64,000 nt of DNA from Microtetraspora glauca. GTDB taxonomy: Bacteria > Actinomycetota > Actinomycetes > Streptosporangiales > Streptosporangiaceae. The notes under the pieces were generated by a model. The model had not been told where the DNA came from and did not search any database. It saw nothing but the letters and a program-made list of their open reading frames with translations. The translations under genes were made by a program, and so were the position numbers. How positions within the stretch are numbered: position 1 is the stretch's first letter; the number at the start of each line of letters is the position of its first letter. Of the stretch, positions 7,383 through 16,173 are shown piece after piece. The stretch lies in NCBI GenBank assembly GCA_001570385.1, contig BBYL01000007.1, positions 310,001-374,000 on the forward strand. The letters run 5' to 3'.

Positions 7383-8324
7383 ATGTCCGAATTGATCGTC
7401 GAGGTGGTCCGCTCCGGGTTCGTGGAATCCGTCCACAGGGCCCGTGTTTTCGCTGTGGACGCGTCCGGAGCCCCCGTCATGCGGCACGGCGACACGGACG
7501 TCCTGGTGTCGCCGCGCTCCTCGATGAAGCCGCTGCAGGCGCTCGGCATGGTGTGGTCGGGCCTCCCGCTGGAGAACGAGCTGCTCGCGCTCGCCTGCGC
7601 CAGCCACGCGGGCGAGGACTTCCATGTCGAGGGGGCGCGGAAGATCCTGGCCGGGGCGGGGCTGGACGAGAGCGCCCTCGGCTGCCCCGAGGCCCTGCCC
7701 GAGGACACCGCCGCACGGCACCGGGCGATCCGGGCGTACGTCGAGCCCGGCCGGATCTTCATGAACTGCTCCGGCAAGCACGCGGCCATGCTGGCGACCT
7801 GCATGGTGAACGGCTGGCCGGTCGAGAGCTACCTCGATCCCGGGCACCCGCTGCAGAGGGCCATCCGCGCCACCGTCGAGGAGTTCACCGGGGAGCGCGT
7901 CGCGGCCACCGGCGTGGACGGGTGCGGCGCGCCGCTGTTCTTCGTCTCCATGGAGGGCGTGGTGCGGGCCTTCCGGCGGCTCACGCTCGCCGACGAGGGC
8001 ACCCCGGAGCGCCGCATCGCCGACGCCATGCGCGCCCACCCCGAATGGACCAGCGGAACCGAACGGCCCGAGGCGAAACTGATGCGCGCCATGCCCGGCC
8101 TCATGGTCAAGGCCGGGGCGGAGGCGTTCGACGCGTTCGCCTTCGCCGACGGCCGCGCCGCCGCCGTCAAGATCGAGGACGGCGGCGCCAGGGCGCGCGT
8201 GCCGGTGACCGTGGCCGCCCTGCGCGCCCTCGGCCTGGACGCCCCCGAGTTCGCGGAGCTGGCCGCCTCACCCCTGCTGGGCGGGGGCAGGGAGGTCGGC
8301 GAGATCCGGGTCCGCCGTCCCTGA
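7383..8324 (+). CDS. Asparaginase II family protein
   Basis: 313 residues of the asparaginase II family (PF06089 type), distinct from the bacterial AnsA/B fold. The motif SPRSSMKPLQA near residues 41-51 carries the Ser-Ser-x-Lys-Pro signature with the presumed nucleophile, and CASHAGED and GVDGCGAPLFF are also typical. It would hydrolyse asparagine or a related amide in the cytoplasm; substrate is not certain. TACACT lies 6 bases before the ATG, with no ribosome binding site. Confidence 0.88.
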   Translation: MSELIVEVVRSGFVESVHRARVFAVDASGAPVMRHGDTDVLVSPRSSMKPLQALGMVWSGLPLENELLALACASHAGEDFHVEGARKILAGAGLDESALGCPEALPEDTAARHRAIRAYVEPGRIFMNCSGKHAAMLATCMVNGWPVESYLDPGHPLQRAIRATVEEFTGERVAATGVDGCGAPLFFVSMEGVVRAFRRLTLADEGTPERRIADAMRAHPEWTSGTERPEAKLMRAMPGLMVKAGAEAFDAFAFADGRAAAVKIEDGGARARVPVTVAALRALGLDAPEFAELAASPLLGGGREVGEIRVRRP

Positions 8325-8397
8325 CCGTTCCCGGCCGGGACGGCTTCCCGGCCGCGTCCTGCTTGCCGGTCGTGTCCTGGAAGCGTGCCGGGCGGTC

Positions 8398-10011
8398 CTA
8401 GAAGGAGCGGAACAGGCGCGCGGCGGAGATCGCGCCCGAGGTCGTCATCGTGAAGGTCCGCATCGAGTCGGCGAACTTCGACAGGTCCCACTCGGCCGGG
8501 CCCTGGTACCAGTACAGGTTGTCCGCCGGGCGGCCGCCGCCGTCGATGGAGGCCACCACGCGGGCCCACCGGTCCACCCCGTCGAAGACCACGGCGTACG
8601 GGAGGTAGCGGGAGAACAGCTCGATCCGCTGTGCCGGCGGGATGCTCCCGATCTCCCCGGACGCGAGATGCTCCCGGAAGCCGAGCGTGTGGGCGAGCAC
8701 CGCCGCGCCCTTGGCGGTCTTCGCGGGCATGTACTGGCCCCCGACGGCCAGCGCGGCTCCGGCGATGATCAGCGCGAGTCCCACCAGGGCGTACGTCGTG
8801 AACCAGGCGAGGGCCACGGTCGCCACGACGCCGAGGACGGTCGCGACCACGCCGACGGTCGTCCAGCGGGTCCGGACCGAGTCGGGCCGCCGGGCGAACC
8901 AGCCCTGGGTCACCACGTCCTGGTAGAGCTCGTCGCGCACCTTGCCGAGCCCGGCGGTGAACGAGCCCTGCAACTGCGACAGCAGTACGGTGTCCCGCCC
9001 GTCGAAGACGGCGTCGTAGAGCGCGCGCTCGTAGGGGAGGAGGGAGGCCACCGGCGCCGACGGCAACCTGACCAGGAGCCAGTCTGGGGCGTCGTACGCC
9101 TGCCGGGGCTGCTCGTCGATCCGGAGGTAGCCGCGTACGGCGAGGTCGACGATGGTGGCCGTCACGTCGATCACGTCGGCCTGCTCGTCGATCAGCGTGC
9201 CGATCTGGCCGGGCCGTACGCCGTCCGGGGGAGTGAACTGGCCGTTCTGGTGCGCGACGATCACGCCGGACTGGGCGCCGACCACCCGGGCGTCCCGGCC
9301 GCGGGTCCAGTAGAGCAGCCCGACGCCCCCGCCCAGCAGGAGCAGCAGCAGCGCCAGGGCCCCGCCGGTCACGGCGTTCAGGGTGAACGCGTTGGCCAGC
9401 TCGAAGCGGCGCTCCAGGATCGGCGCGGCTCCCGTCGCGCCCTTCGGGTAGCCGACGACGATCGTCAGCACCTCGCCGTCCCGCAGGCCCTGCTGTTCGA
9501 ACGTGGCGGCGGCCCCGGTCTCGTCGATCGAGGCGCCCGTGCAGCCGATCGCCGAGGCCGGCTCGCCGGCGAAGCAGGAGAGGTTCTCCGCCCGGCCCGG
9601 GCCGCTGACCGTCACCGTCACCTGCTCCGCCGGTCCGGCCACGGCGAACCAGCGCAGCTCCTCGCCACCGGTGAGGGGCGTCACGGCGCCGGTCACGTCG
9701 TACTCCACGGTGCCGCTGCCGGTGAACGTGATCGCCTCGCCGTCGAAGGAGGCGCCTTTGAGGTTGGAGACGCGGTAGACGCGGTCGTTGCCGTCGTCGT
9801 ACCGCGTCCGCGTGAGCAGCGTACGTCGCATCGGAGCACCGGAGAGAGTGATCTTCTCCACGACGTGCAGGACGCCGTCCTTGCGCAGCTCCATGGTCAC
9901 GTCGTCCTTGGTCACCGTCGCAGGGTCGGCGTGCGCGGGGGTGCCGACCGTGAGGAGCGCGAGGACGGCGAACAGGGCAGCCAGACCGAGTCGGCGAGCG
10001 AGATCCACCAT
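8398..10011 (-). CDS. DUF2207 membrane protein
   Basis: 537 residues. An N-terminal signal peptide (cleavage after AHA, near residue 28) precedes an extracellular beta-rich domain of DUF2207 (RTRYDDGNDRVYRVSN), then a membrane segment near residues 217-238, a cytoplasmic stretch with VAHQNGQFTPPDGVRPGQIG, and two further membrane helices around residues 385-425. Function is unknown; the family is common in actinobacterial and archaeal membranes. The gene runs against the corA-like gene, with 60 bases between start codons. Confidence 0.85.
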   Translation of the reverse strand: MVDLARRLGLAALFAVLALLTVGTPAHADPATVTKDDVTMELRKDGVLHVVEKITLSGAPMRRTLLTRTRYDDGNDRVYRVSNLKGASFDGEAITFTGSGTVEYDVTGAVTPLTGGEELRWFAVAGPAEQVTVTVSGPGRAENLSCFAGEPASAIGCTGASIDETGAAATFEQQGLRDGEVLTIVVGYPKGATGAAPILERRFELANAFTLNAVTGGALALLLLLLGGGVGLLYWTRGRDARVVGAQSGVIVAHQNGQFTPPDGVRPGQIGTLIDEQADVIDVTATIVDLAVRGYLRIDEQPRQAYDAPDWLLVRLPSAPVASLLPYERALYDAVFDGRDTVLLSQLQGSFTAGLGKVRDELYQDVVTQGWFARRPDSVRTRWTTVGVVATVLGVVATVALAWFTTYALVGLALIIAGAALAVGGQYMPAKTAKGAAVLAHTLGFREHLASGEIGSIPPAQRIELFSRYLPYAVVFDGVDRWARVVASIDGGGRPADNLYWYQGPAEWDLSKFADSMRTFTMTTSGAISAARLFRSF

Positions 10012-10071
10012 GAGCCAGCACCTTATCGGTCCTCCTTTGTACCGATGTCGGGCTCGCTAGTGTGTGACGTC

Positions 10072-11043
10072 ATGGCACGTACGCGCTTGTACCGGAACGG
10101 GGTGATGGAGGCCGAGGACTTCCCGGTCTCCGAGGTCTCCGACCATTTGCGGGACCCGTCGGCGGTCGTCTGGTTGGACATGTGCGCGCCGGACGAGGAG
10201 GACCTCGCCCAGATCAGCGAGGAACTGGGCCTGCACGAGCTGGCCGTGGAGGGCGCGCTGGCGCATCGACAGCGCCCCAAGCTCGACGTCTACGACAGCC
10301 ATATGTTCCTCAGCGTCTACGCCGGAGCGTTCGACCAGGAGACGGGCAGCCTGGACGTCGCCGAGGCGTCGGCGTTCATCACCGAGAACGTCCTGGTCAC
10401 CGTGCGCAAGACCGAGGGTTTCGTGATCGACGAGGTCGTCCGCCGCTGGGACTCCTCGTCCAGCCTGGCCAGGCACGGCGTCGCCTTCCTCCTCCACGGT
10501 CTCCTCGACTACGTGGTCGACAGCCACTTCGACGCCGTCGAGGCCATGGACGAGCAGGTCGAGGCGTTGGAAGGGACGCTGTTCGAGGACCGTCCGATCG
10601 GGTCCGCCGAGCAGCGCCGTACCTTCGAGATGCGCAAGAGCCTCGCACTCCTCCGCCGGATCGTCATGCCGATGCGCGAGGTCGTGAACACGCTGCTGCG
10701 GCGGCACGTCGACTCGGGCGACGAGGCGATGCTCCCGTACTTCCAGGACGTGTACGACCACGTCCTGCGGGTCACCGAGTGGACCGAGTCCCTCCGCGAC
10801 CTCGTCGCCAACATCCGCGAGGCGCATCTGACCATGCAGAGCAACCGGCTCAACCTGATCATGAAGAGAGTGACCGGTTGGGCCGCCATCATCGCCGTGC
10901 CCACCATGATCACCGGTTTCTACGGGCAGAATCTCCCGTTCCCCGGCTTCGAGCGGCCATGGGGCTTCTGGGTGTCCACGTTCCTCATCGTGCTGGTGTC
11001 GGCTCTGCTGTACCGATCGTTCCGCAGGCGCGACTGGCTCTGA
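10072..11043 (+). CDS. CorA-family divalent cation transporter with GQN signature
   Basis: 323 residues: a cytoplasmic alpha/beta funnel, a long helical stalk (residues about 150-260), then two C-terminal membrane helices. The loop between them reads FYGQNLPFPG where CorA proper has GMN, so ion selectivity may differ from magnesium. The second helix ends with the basic tail RRRDW expected inside the cell. The start at 10072 is preceded by TAGTGT at 8 bases; the much longer open frame upstream is a shadow of the opposite gene. Confidence 0.88.
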   Translation: MARTRLYRNGVMEAEDFPVSEVSDHLRDPSAVVWLDMCAPDEEDLAQISEELGLHELAVEGALAHRQRPKLDVYDSHMFLSVYAGAFDQETGSLDVAEASAFITENVLVTVRKTEGFVIDEVVRRWDSSSSLARHGVAFLLHGLLDYVVDSHFDAVEAMDEQVEALEGTLFEDRPIGSAEQRRTFEMRKSLALLRRIVMPMREVVNTLLRRHVDSGDEAMLPYFQDVYDHVLRVTEWTESLRDLVANIREAHLTMQSNRLNLIMKRVTGWAAIIAVPTMITGFYGQNLPFPGFERPWGFWVSTFLIVLVSALLYRSFRRRDWL

Positions 11044-11275
11044 CGCTCTCCCGGAGGGAGGCCCGGAATCACGCGTACGGCGCAGCCGAAACCCGGCCGG
11101 ATTCGCGCTGGGCCGCGGTCGATTATGGGAGAAACCCGCCCCATCCGGTACGGCAGCGGCCCGCCTCCGCCCCCGATCCCGGGAGGAGTCACGCATTCGA
11201 CAGGGGTGGTCACGCTGCGCTGGATAAACTGCGGCCCTGGTCAGGGTGATCTCCCGACGGACAGCCAGAGGTGTC

Positions 11276-12022
11276 ATGCGCGGGCCCATGAAAGCGCGGC
11301 GTTCCCTGAGAGCCGCAGTCGCCGCCGTTCTGGTGACGTGCCCTCTCATCACGGGATGCGCCGACGCGGTGAGCGAGACCGCGCGGCACCAGGCGGTGCC
11401 GCAGGTACGGCCACCGGTGGTGATGTTCCTCGGTGACAGCTTCACGGTCGGCTCGGGCCCGGTCGCAGAGTGGGACACCTACGCGGCCGGGACGGCCAGA
11501 AGCCTGGGCTGGCAGCTCATCACCGCCGGAGGCGCCGGCACCGGCTACATCGCCAGGGGCCGGATCGGCCGCACGTTCGAACAGTCCTTCGCCCGGCAGC
11601 TCGCCTGGCGGCCCGCGCCGGACCTGGTCGTCGTCTCCGGCGGCCACAACGACCGGCGGGCGCGGCCCGCGGGCGTGCGGGAAGCCGTACTCCGCCTGGT
11701 GGGGAACGTCAGGGAACGGTGGCCGCTGGCCAGGATCGTGCTCGTCGGCCCCATCTGGATCGACACCGCGCCGAAGGAGGCGTATCGCACCAGGGACGCC
11801 ATCGCGAGCGCGGCCTGGCTGGCCGGGGTGCCCTTCCTGGATCCGCTGACCCAGCGGTGGATCAGGGACGACCGGACCAGAGTGCTCCTGTCCGACGGCA
11901 TCCACCCGACCCTGTACGGGCACCTGCGGCTGGCGCGCTGGCTCGTCGGAACCTTGCGGGCGCGGGGCCTCGCCGGTGACGCGGCGGCTCCCCCGGCCCT
12001 GGTCGGGCCCGAGCCGTCCTAG
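11276..12022 (+). CDS. SGNH/GDSL-type hydrolase lipoprotein
   Basis: 248 residues. A lipoprotein signal ends in the lipobox LITGC, so the protein should be anchored outside the membrane. The catalytic SGNH blocks are visible: GDSFTVG (block I, nucleophile Ser), a glycine in AGGAGTG, GGHNDRR (block III Asn) and DGIHPT (block V Asp-His). It probably cleaves an ester on a cell-envelope or extracellular substrate. The start at 11276 follows AGAGGTG; another ATG 12 bases on would also work. Confidence 0.83.
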   Translation: MRGPMKARRSLRAAVAAVLVTCPLITGCADAVSETARHQAVPQVRPPVVMFLGDSFTVGSGPVAEWDTYAAGTARSLGWQLITAGGAGTGYIARGRIGRTFEQSFARQLAWRPAPDLVVVSGGHNDRRARPAGVREAVLRLVGNVRERWPLARIVLVGPIWIDTAPKEAYRTRDAIASAAWLAGVPFLDPLTQRWIRDDRTRVLLSDGIHPTLYGHLRLARWLVGTLRARGLAGDAAAPPALVGPEPS

Positions 12023-12037
12023 TGCCCCTCCGGTCGA

Positions 12038-12379
12038 TCACCAGGGGCCGTAGGGTCCCTGGTTGCCGCCACCGCGGTACTGGCTGACCGCGGGCTTCAC
12101 GTCGGCGAGATAGATGCCGGAGGCGATGACGGAGAGGATGGTGAGGAGACCCGGCATGCCCATCCCCATGCCCATGTAGTTGACCGCGGGGGCGAACGTG
12201 AACAGCGTCGCCAATCCCAGGATGATCAACCACAGCTGCTTGGTCTGCTTGCTCGCCGCCGGGAAGGCGCGTGCGGGGATCCGGATCGCGTGGATCAGCG
12301 CCCAGACGGACAAGATGAAGGCCCCGACGGAGAGCAGCCAGAAGATGAGAGTGAGGATGTTGTTGACGGGGCCGATCAT
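12038..12379 (-). CDS. DUF2516 membrane protein
   Basis: 113 residues with three hydrophobic segments (about 8-30, 45-65 and 72-92) and a glycine-rich tail. It matches the DUF2516 family, the equivalent of M. tuberculosis Rv0476, and sits just downstream of the HbhA-like and XRE genes in the same order as Rv0474-Rv0476. Function is unknown. Confidence 0.82.
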   Translation of the reverse strand: MIGPVNNILTLIFWLLSVGAFILSVWALIHAIRIPARAFPAASKQTKQLWLIILGLATLFTFAPAVNYMGMGMGMPGLLTILSVIASGIYLADVKPAVSQYRGGGNQGPYGPW

Positions 12380-12491
12380 GGACTCTCCCAGGCGGTCACG
12401 GTCTCTGTCGCCCCCAGACTAGTGCGGTGTGGCCCGTGCCGGGCCGCCACCGGTCCAACCGGCGATCTCGCGACCGCCCGAGGGCGGCGAC

Positions 12492-12534
12492 GACGCGGGC
12501 CCGCCCCGGCCGGAGCCGATGGCGGGCCCGCGTC
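12492..12534 (-). terminator. Strong hairpin after the hbhA-like gene
   Basis: A 14-bp perfect stem pairs 12492-12505 with 12521-12534 around a 15-base loop, directly downstream of the minus-strand hbhA-like stop. There is no U-run, as is common for actinobacterial terminators. Confidence 0.6.
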
Positions 12535-12542
12535 ATTGTGCC

Positions 12543-12974
12543 TCAGGCCTTGGTGGAACGGGGACGGCCGGGCTTCCTGTCGGAGGAAGCGGGCCGCGGC
12601 TCGGCGGACTTGGAGACCTCTTCGAGCTCCAGCGCGGCCTCGCCGCTCACCTTGCTGACGATCTTGCGACCGCGCACGGCCAGCTCCTCGTACAGCTCGT
12701 TGAACCGGGTGGCGGCGGTGTCGGCGTACTCGCGGGCCTTACCGGGGAAGTCCTTGGCGACGGCCTCGGCCTTGCCCTGGACGGTCTCGGCGTACTCGCG
12801 CGCCTTGCCCGGGATGTCCTTCGCGGTCTCGCGCAGCTCGCCCCTACGGGCCTGCAGCTTCTGGAACTGCTCGGGCAGCTCGCGCAGCTTCTCGACGGCG
12901 TAGTCACCGGCGCCCGCGACCGCGTAGAACGGCTTGGACTCGGTGATCTTCTTGACTTCGGCGGTGAGAGTCAT
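12543..12974 (-). CDS. HbhA-like coiled-coil protein
   Basis: 143 residues, almost entirely helical: a short hydrophobic N-terminal part (KPFYAVAGAGDYAVEKL), a long coiled coil with repeated GKAREYAE/GKAREYAD units, and a Lys/Arg/Pro-rich tail. This is the architecture of mycobacterial heparin-binding hemagglutinin, though the basic tail is short (about 15 residues with few lysines), so heparin binding is doubtful. It follows the XRE regulator by 3 bases, as in Rv0474-Rv0475, and is likely co-transcribed with it. Confidence 0.75.
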   Translation of the reverse strand: MTLTAEVKKITESKPFYAVAGAGDYAVEKLRELPEQFQKLQARRGELRETAKDIPGKAREYAETVQGKAEAVAKDFPGKAREYADTAATRFNELYEELAVRGRKIVSKVSGEAALELEEVSKSAEPRPASSDRKPGRPRSTKA

Positions 12975-12977
12975 CGG

Positions 12978-13418
12978 TTACCCTTCCTTGGAATCCGGTG
13001 TGGCGGTGTTCTCCCTGTGAACCGCGGCATCAGGCGGGGGCTCAGCCGGTTGCGTCGGCTGGGCCTCCGGGTTCCCGGCGCGGTTCTCCTTGCGGAACGA
13101 CTCGTAAATGTCGATCAACACCTGGCGTTGCCGCTCGGTGATGGTGACATCGGCCCGGATCGCGGCCAGCACGTCGCTGTCCGGCTCGCGGTCCTCGATC
13201 AGCCCGGCCTGCACGTACAGCGCCTGCGCGGAGATGTGCAGACCTTTGGCGATCTGGTTGAGGATCTCCGCGCTCGGCTTGCGCAGGCCGCGCTCGACCT
13301 GGCTCAGATAGGGATTCGAGACCCCCGCCTGCGCGGCGAGCTGGCGGAGAGAGATCTTCGCCTGTTGCCGCTGCTGGCGGATGTACTCGCCGATCGAGCC
13401 GACCTTCGGTAGTTCCAT
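12978..13418 (-). CDS. XRE-family transcriptional regulator
   Basis: 146 residues. Residues 5-65 form a Cro/C1-type helix-turn-helix (LRQLAAQAGVSNPYLSQVERG), followed by an acidic helical region and a Pro/Glu-rich tail. It is the counterpart of Rv0474. The ATG at 13418 gives the usual MELPKVGSIGEY start; a TTG seven codons upstream is possible but would overlap the GGAGG site. A perfect palindrome and further TTGCAA-like boxes lie just upstream, consistent with autoregulation. Confidence 0.85.
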   Translation of the reverse strand: MELPKVGSIGEYIRQQRQQAKISLRQLAAQAGVSNPYLSQVERGLRKPSAEILNQIAKGLHISAQALYVQAGLIEDREPDSDVLAAIRADVTITERQRQVLIDIYESFRKENRAGNPEAQPTQPAEPPPDAAVHRENTATPDSKEG

Positions 13419-13443
13419 ACCCTCCAGTGTGCACACCAAGTGC

Positions 13444-13467
13444 TTGCAATTGCAAACTCGATGGCAA
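13444..13467. promoter_or_regulatory. TTGCAA palindrome cluster before the XRE gene
   Basis: TTGCAATTGCAA (13444-13455) is a perfect 12-bp palindrome, followed by GGCAA at 13463-13467 and TGCAAG further on. These lie about 26 bases upstream of the XRE start and could be its operator. Confidence 0.45.
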
Positions 13468-13488
13468 ACACCTGCAAGCGGTGCGGGG

Positions 13489-14403
13489 TCAGGCGGGGAG
13501 CAGCCAGAGCAGCGGAGCCGAGACGGCGAGGGCCGCGGAGGCGGTCAGGATGGCGTACCTGACGTGCGCGGGAAGGTCCAGGTCGGGCTTGATGAGCCGG
13601 TTCACGCGCGTCATCACGTTCTGCCCGGACGTGGCACCGAGCGCCCCATGCGGAGTCGGGACGGAGGTGGCGGCGCCGAACCGCAGGAGCGCGGTGGCGA
13701 GCCGCTTCGGAGAGCAGAAGCGGCGGGCACGGTCGTCGGCGGCCATCTCGACCAGCAGCGCCACGGACGCCTGGGCGTCCCGGACCACGGCGGCCCAGGG
13801 AAGCGCCCGGAGCAGCGCGCCGAACGGCAGCAGCACCAGGTCGTGCCGCTCGCGCGCGTGCGCGAGCTCGTGCGCGAGCATCGCGTCGAGCTCGTCCTGC
13901 GAGAGCAGGTCGAGCGTGCCCGCGCTGATCACCACCTGCGACCTGAGCCCCGGCACGCAGTACGCGGCCGCGCCCGGGTGGTCGACCACCCGGACGCCGG
14001 GGACGGCGGGCTCGTCCCTCGCGATCAGGGAGAGCAGCATGCGGTGGCGGCGCTGGGCGCGGAGCGTCTGCACGCCGGCCGCGACGAGCACCGCCACGAG
14101 CACCGCGAGCAGGGTGAGCCCGCTGAGCAGCGCGCAGAGCCTGATCGCGTCGTGCGGCTCGCGGATGTCGAACTCGGCGCGGATGAGCAGGATGGAGAGC
14201 CCGTGCACGACGCCGGCGCCATAAGGGGCCAGGGCGTACGCGAAGAGGGCTCCGGTCGTGGCGAGTCCCCACGTCACTCCGAGGGACTGCCACAGGAGGA
14301 TGGCGGTGCGAGGCGCACGCCACGTCCAACGCGCGGAGGTCAGGCGCCAGGCACCGACCGCGCATGCCAGGGCGAGGGCCGCCAGGACAGCCGCCGCGAT
14401 CAC
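13489..14403 (-). CDS. M56-family membrane metallopeptidase (BlaR1/MecR1-like)
   Basis: 304 residues with four membrane helices and a zinc-protease motif HELAH near residue 188 in AMLAHELAHARERHD, plus the downstream glutamate region EMAADDRA. There is no extracellular penicillin-binding sensor domain, unlike BlaR1. The gene overlaps the BlaI-type repressor by 4 bases, so the pair is one operon, and the protease probably inactivates that repressor in response to an unknown envelope signal. Confidence 0.87.
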   Translation of the reverse strand: MIAAAVLAALALACAVGAWRLTSARWTWRAPRTAILLWQSLGVTWGLATTGALFAYALAPYGAGVVHGLSILLIRAEFDIREPHDAIRLCALLSGLTLLAVLVAVLVAAGVQTLRAQRRHRMLLSLIARDEPAVPGVRVVDHPGAAAYCVPGLRSQVVISAGTLDLLSQDELDAMLAHELAHARERHDLVLLPFGALLRALPWAAVVRDAQASVALLVEMAADDRARRFCSPKRLATALLRFGAATSVPTPHGALGATSGQNVMTRVNRLIKPDLDLPAHVRYAILTASAALAVSAPLLWLLPA

Positions 14404-14756
14404 TGCTCCTCCAGCTCCGTGAGGGCTCTTCGGAGGATCTCGGCCTCGGACCCGGAAACCGCCTGGGCGAAGCGCGTCAGCGCGGCGCTGCGGTCTCCCG
14501 TCAGGTCCAGGGCTTCGAGCATGAGCTCGGTGACGTAGGCGTCACGGCTCTCGGCGGGCTCGTAGCGCCAGGCGCGCCCGTCCCGGGTGCGGTTCAGGAA
14601 CCCCTTGCGGGAAAGACGGTCGAGTACGGTCATCACGGTGGTGGGTGCCAGGTCGCGGTCCGCGATCAGGCGGCCGACCTCGCGTGCGGTCAACGGTGCG
14701 CTCTGTGCCCAGAGGATGTCCATGATGCTACGTTCAAGATCGCCAAGTCCTTTCAC
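14400..14756 (-). CDS. BlaI/MecI/CopY-family repressor
   Basis: 118 residues: winged-helix DNA-binding domain (LTAREVGRLIADRDLAPTTV region) and a short C-terminal dimerisation helix set. GTG at 14756 was chosen because TAGGCT lies 7 bases upstream, a leaderless arrangement; the longer open frame upstream has no family similarity. It is followed by, and overlaps, the M56 protease gene. An inverted repeat at 14782-14794 is the likely operator. Confidence 0.85.
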   Translation of the reverse strand: MKGLGDLERSIMDILWAQSAPLTAREVGRLIADRDLAPTTVMTVLDRLSRKGFLNRTRDGRAWRYEPAESRDAYVTELMLEALDLTGDRSAALTRFAQAVSGSEAEILRRALTELEEQ

Positions 14757-14781
14757 GCCAACTAGCCTACCTGGGGTAGTA

Positions 14782-14794
14782 CTACGTGTCGTAG
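14782..14794. promoter_or_regulatory. Likely BlaI operator between repressor and macrodomain genes
   Basis: CTACG-TGT-CGTAG is a perfect 5-bp-arm inverted repeat and overlaps a second palindrome, GTAGTACTAC (14776-14785). It resembles the TACA/TGTA core of BlaI-type operators and lies between divergent starts at 14756 and 14808, so one repressor could control both. Confidence 0.5.
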
Positions 14795-14807
14795 AGGGGC
14801 GCATGTC

Positions 14808-15323
14808 ATGAAGCTCACGCTGGTCCAGGGGGACATCACCGAGCAGCGGGTGGACGCGATCGTCAACGCGGCCAACTCGTCGCTGCTGGGCGGCGGCGGA
14901 GTGGACGGCGCGATCCACAGGAAGGGCGGTCCGGAGATCCTGGAGGAGTGCCGGGCGCTGCGCGCGTCCCGGTACGGAGGCGGCCTTCCCGCGGGACAGG
15001 CTGTTTCGACCACGGCGGGACGGCTGCCCGCCCGGTGGGTCATCCACACCGTCGGGCCGGTGTACTCGCGAAGTGAGGACCGGTCTCACCTGCTGGCCTC
15101 CTGCTACCGGGAGTCGCTCAAGGTCGCCGACGCGCTCGGCGCGGCGACGGTCGCGTTCCCCGCCGTGTCGACCGGCGTCTACCGCTGGCCGATGGACGAC
15201 GCCGCCCGCATCTCGGTCACCACCGTGCTGCGCTCCGGGTCGACGATCGACGAGGCGCGTTTCGTGCTGTTCGACTTCGCAGCATATGAGATCTTCGACC
15301 GGGTCCTACGAGAATTCGGGTGA
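14808..15323 (+). CDS. Macrodomain protein, O-acetyl-ADP-ribose deacetylase type
   Basis: 171 residues forming a complete single macrodomain of the MacroD/YmdB class. Key features are VNAANSSLLGGGGVDGAIH (ADP-ribose and catalytic loop) near residues 24-42 and the diphosphate-binding loop PAVSTGVYRWP near residues 118-128. It should hydrolyse ADP-ribose esters from proteins or O-acetyl-ADP-ribose. It is divergent from the BlaI-type repressor across a shared operator region. Confidence 0.93.
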   Translation: MKLTLVQGDITEQRVDAIVNAANSSLLGGGGVDGAIHRKGGPEILEECRALRASRYGGGLPAGQAVSTTAGRLPARWVIHTVGPVYSRSEDRSHLLASCYRESLKVADALGAATVAFPAVSTGVYRWPMDDAARISVTTVLRSGSTIDEARFVLFDFAAYEIFDRVLREFG

Positions 15324-15383
15324 ATCGGCGGGATCCAGCCCTCGGGTTTGCCGTTCCATGCGGAAATCTTGACGTCGAGGCGC

Positions 15384-16172
15384 TCAGGCGACCGCCGACC
15401 AGGGGATCGTCAGCTCGCCGAGCCGCCAGCGGGACGGGCCGCCGAGGGGCGGCGTGACCGCCACCGGCCAGTCACGCGCCAGCAGTTCCGCCGTCCTGGC
15501 CCAGCGCTGGCGGGAGCCGTACGGCGCGAACGGGGCGCAGGTCGCCCAGGCGCGGTCCCACTGGCGGAGGAACTCGTGGACGGGCTCGCCGGGGACGTTC
15601 CGGTGGATCAGGGTCTTGGGCAGCCGCTCCGCCAGGTCGGACGGGCGGTCGAACCCGCCGAACCGGGCCGCGAACGTCAGCGTGCGCGGTCCCTCGGCCC
15701 CGAGCGCCGCCCACACCGCGCGGTGACCGATCTCCGAACAGGTGCCCTCGACGATCACGCCGCCGGGGTCGATCCGCGAGCGCAGCAGGTCCCAGTGCGC
15801 CCAGGCGTCGGCCTCGGCGTACTGCCTGAGCACGTTGAAGGCGCGCACGATCAGGGGGCGGCGAGGCACCGGGAGCTCGAATCCGCCCCTGACGAAGGTG
15901 AGCCCGTCCCGTTCGTACGGCCGGGCCGCCGCGACCCGCGCCGGATCGATCTCGACGCCCACGACCTCGACCCTCGGGCACACCACGCGGAGCCGTACGA
16001 ACAGCTCCAGGGTCGTGATGTGCGAGGCGCCGTAACCGAGGTCGACCACGAGCGGGGCGTCGCGGGCCGAGCGCAGCAGTGGAGCGTGGACGGCGGCGAT
16101 CCAGCGGTCGGACCGCCTGAGCCGGTTGTGCCCGGTGGTGCCGCGGGTGATCTCGCCGACGGGCCTGCGCAC
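15384..16172 (-). CDS. Class I SAM-dependent methyltransferase
   Basis: 262 residues. The SAM-binding motif I is VVDLGYGASHITT near residues 42-54, with an acidic motif II residue in VVGVEIDPARVAAA. The C-terminal half is not recognised. It starts with GTG one base after the SDR stop and so is in an operon with it. Substrate is unknown. Confidence 0.75.
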   Translation of the reverse strand: MRRPVGEITRGTTGHNRLRRSDRWIAAVHAPLLRSARDAPLVVDLGYGASHITTLELFVRLRVVCPRVEVVGVEIDPARVAAARPYERDGLTFVRGGFELPVPRRPLIVRAFNVLRQYAEADAWAHWDLLRSRIDPGGVIVEGTCSEIGHRAVWAALGAEGPRTLTFAARFGGFDRPSDLAERLPKTLIHRNVPGEPVHEFLRQWDRAWATCAPFAPYGSRQRWARTAELLARDWPVAVTPPLGGPSRWRLGELTIPWSAVA

Positions 16173-16173
16173 C

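Noticed and set aside
7829..8397. Minus-strand frame continuing from the DUF2207 region across the asparaginase gene
   Set aside because: It is the antisense shadow of asparaginase and has Arg/Pro-rich composition.
8668..10071. Long open frame upstream of corA on the plus strand
   Set aside because: It is antisense to the DUF2207 gene and its translation is low-complexity Arg/Gly-rich, typical of shadow frames in GC-rich DNA.
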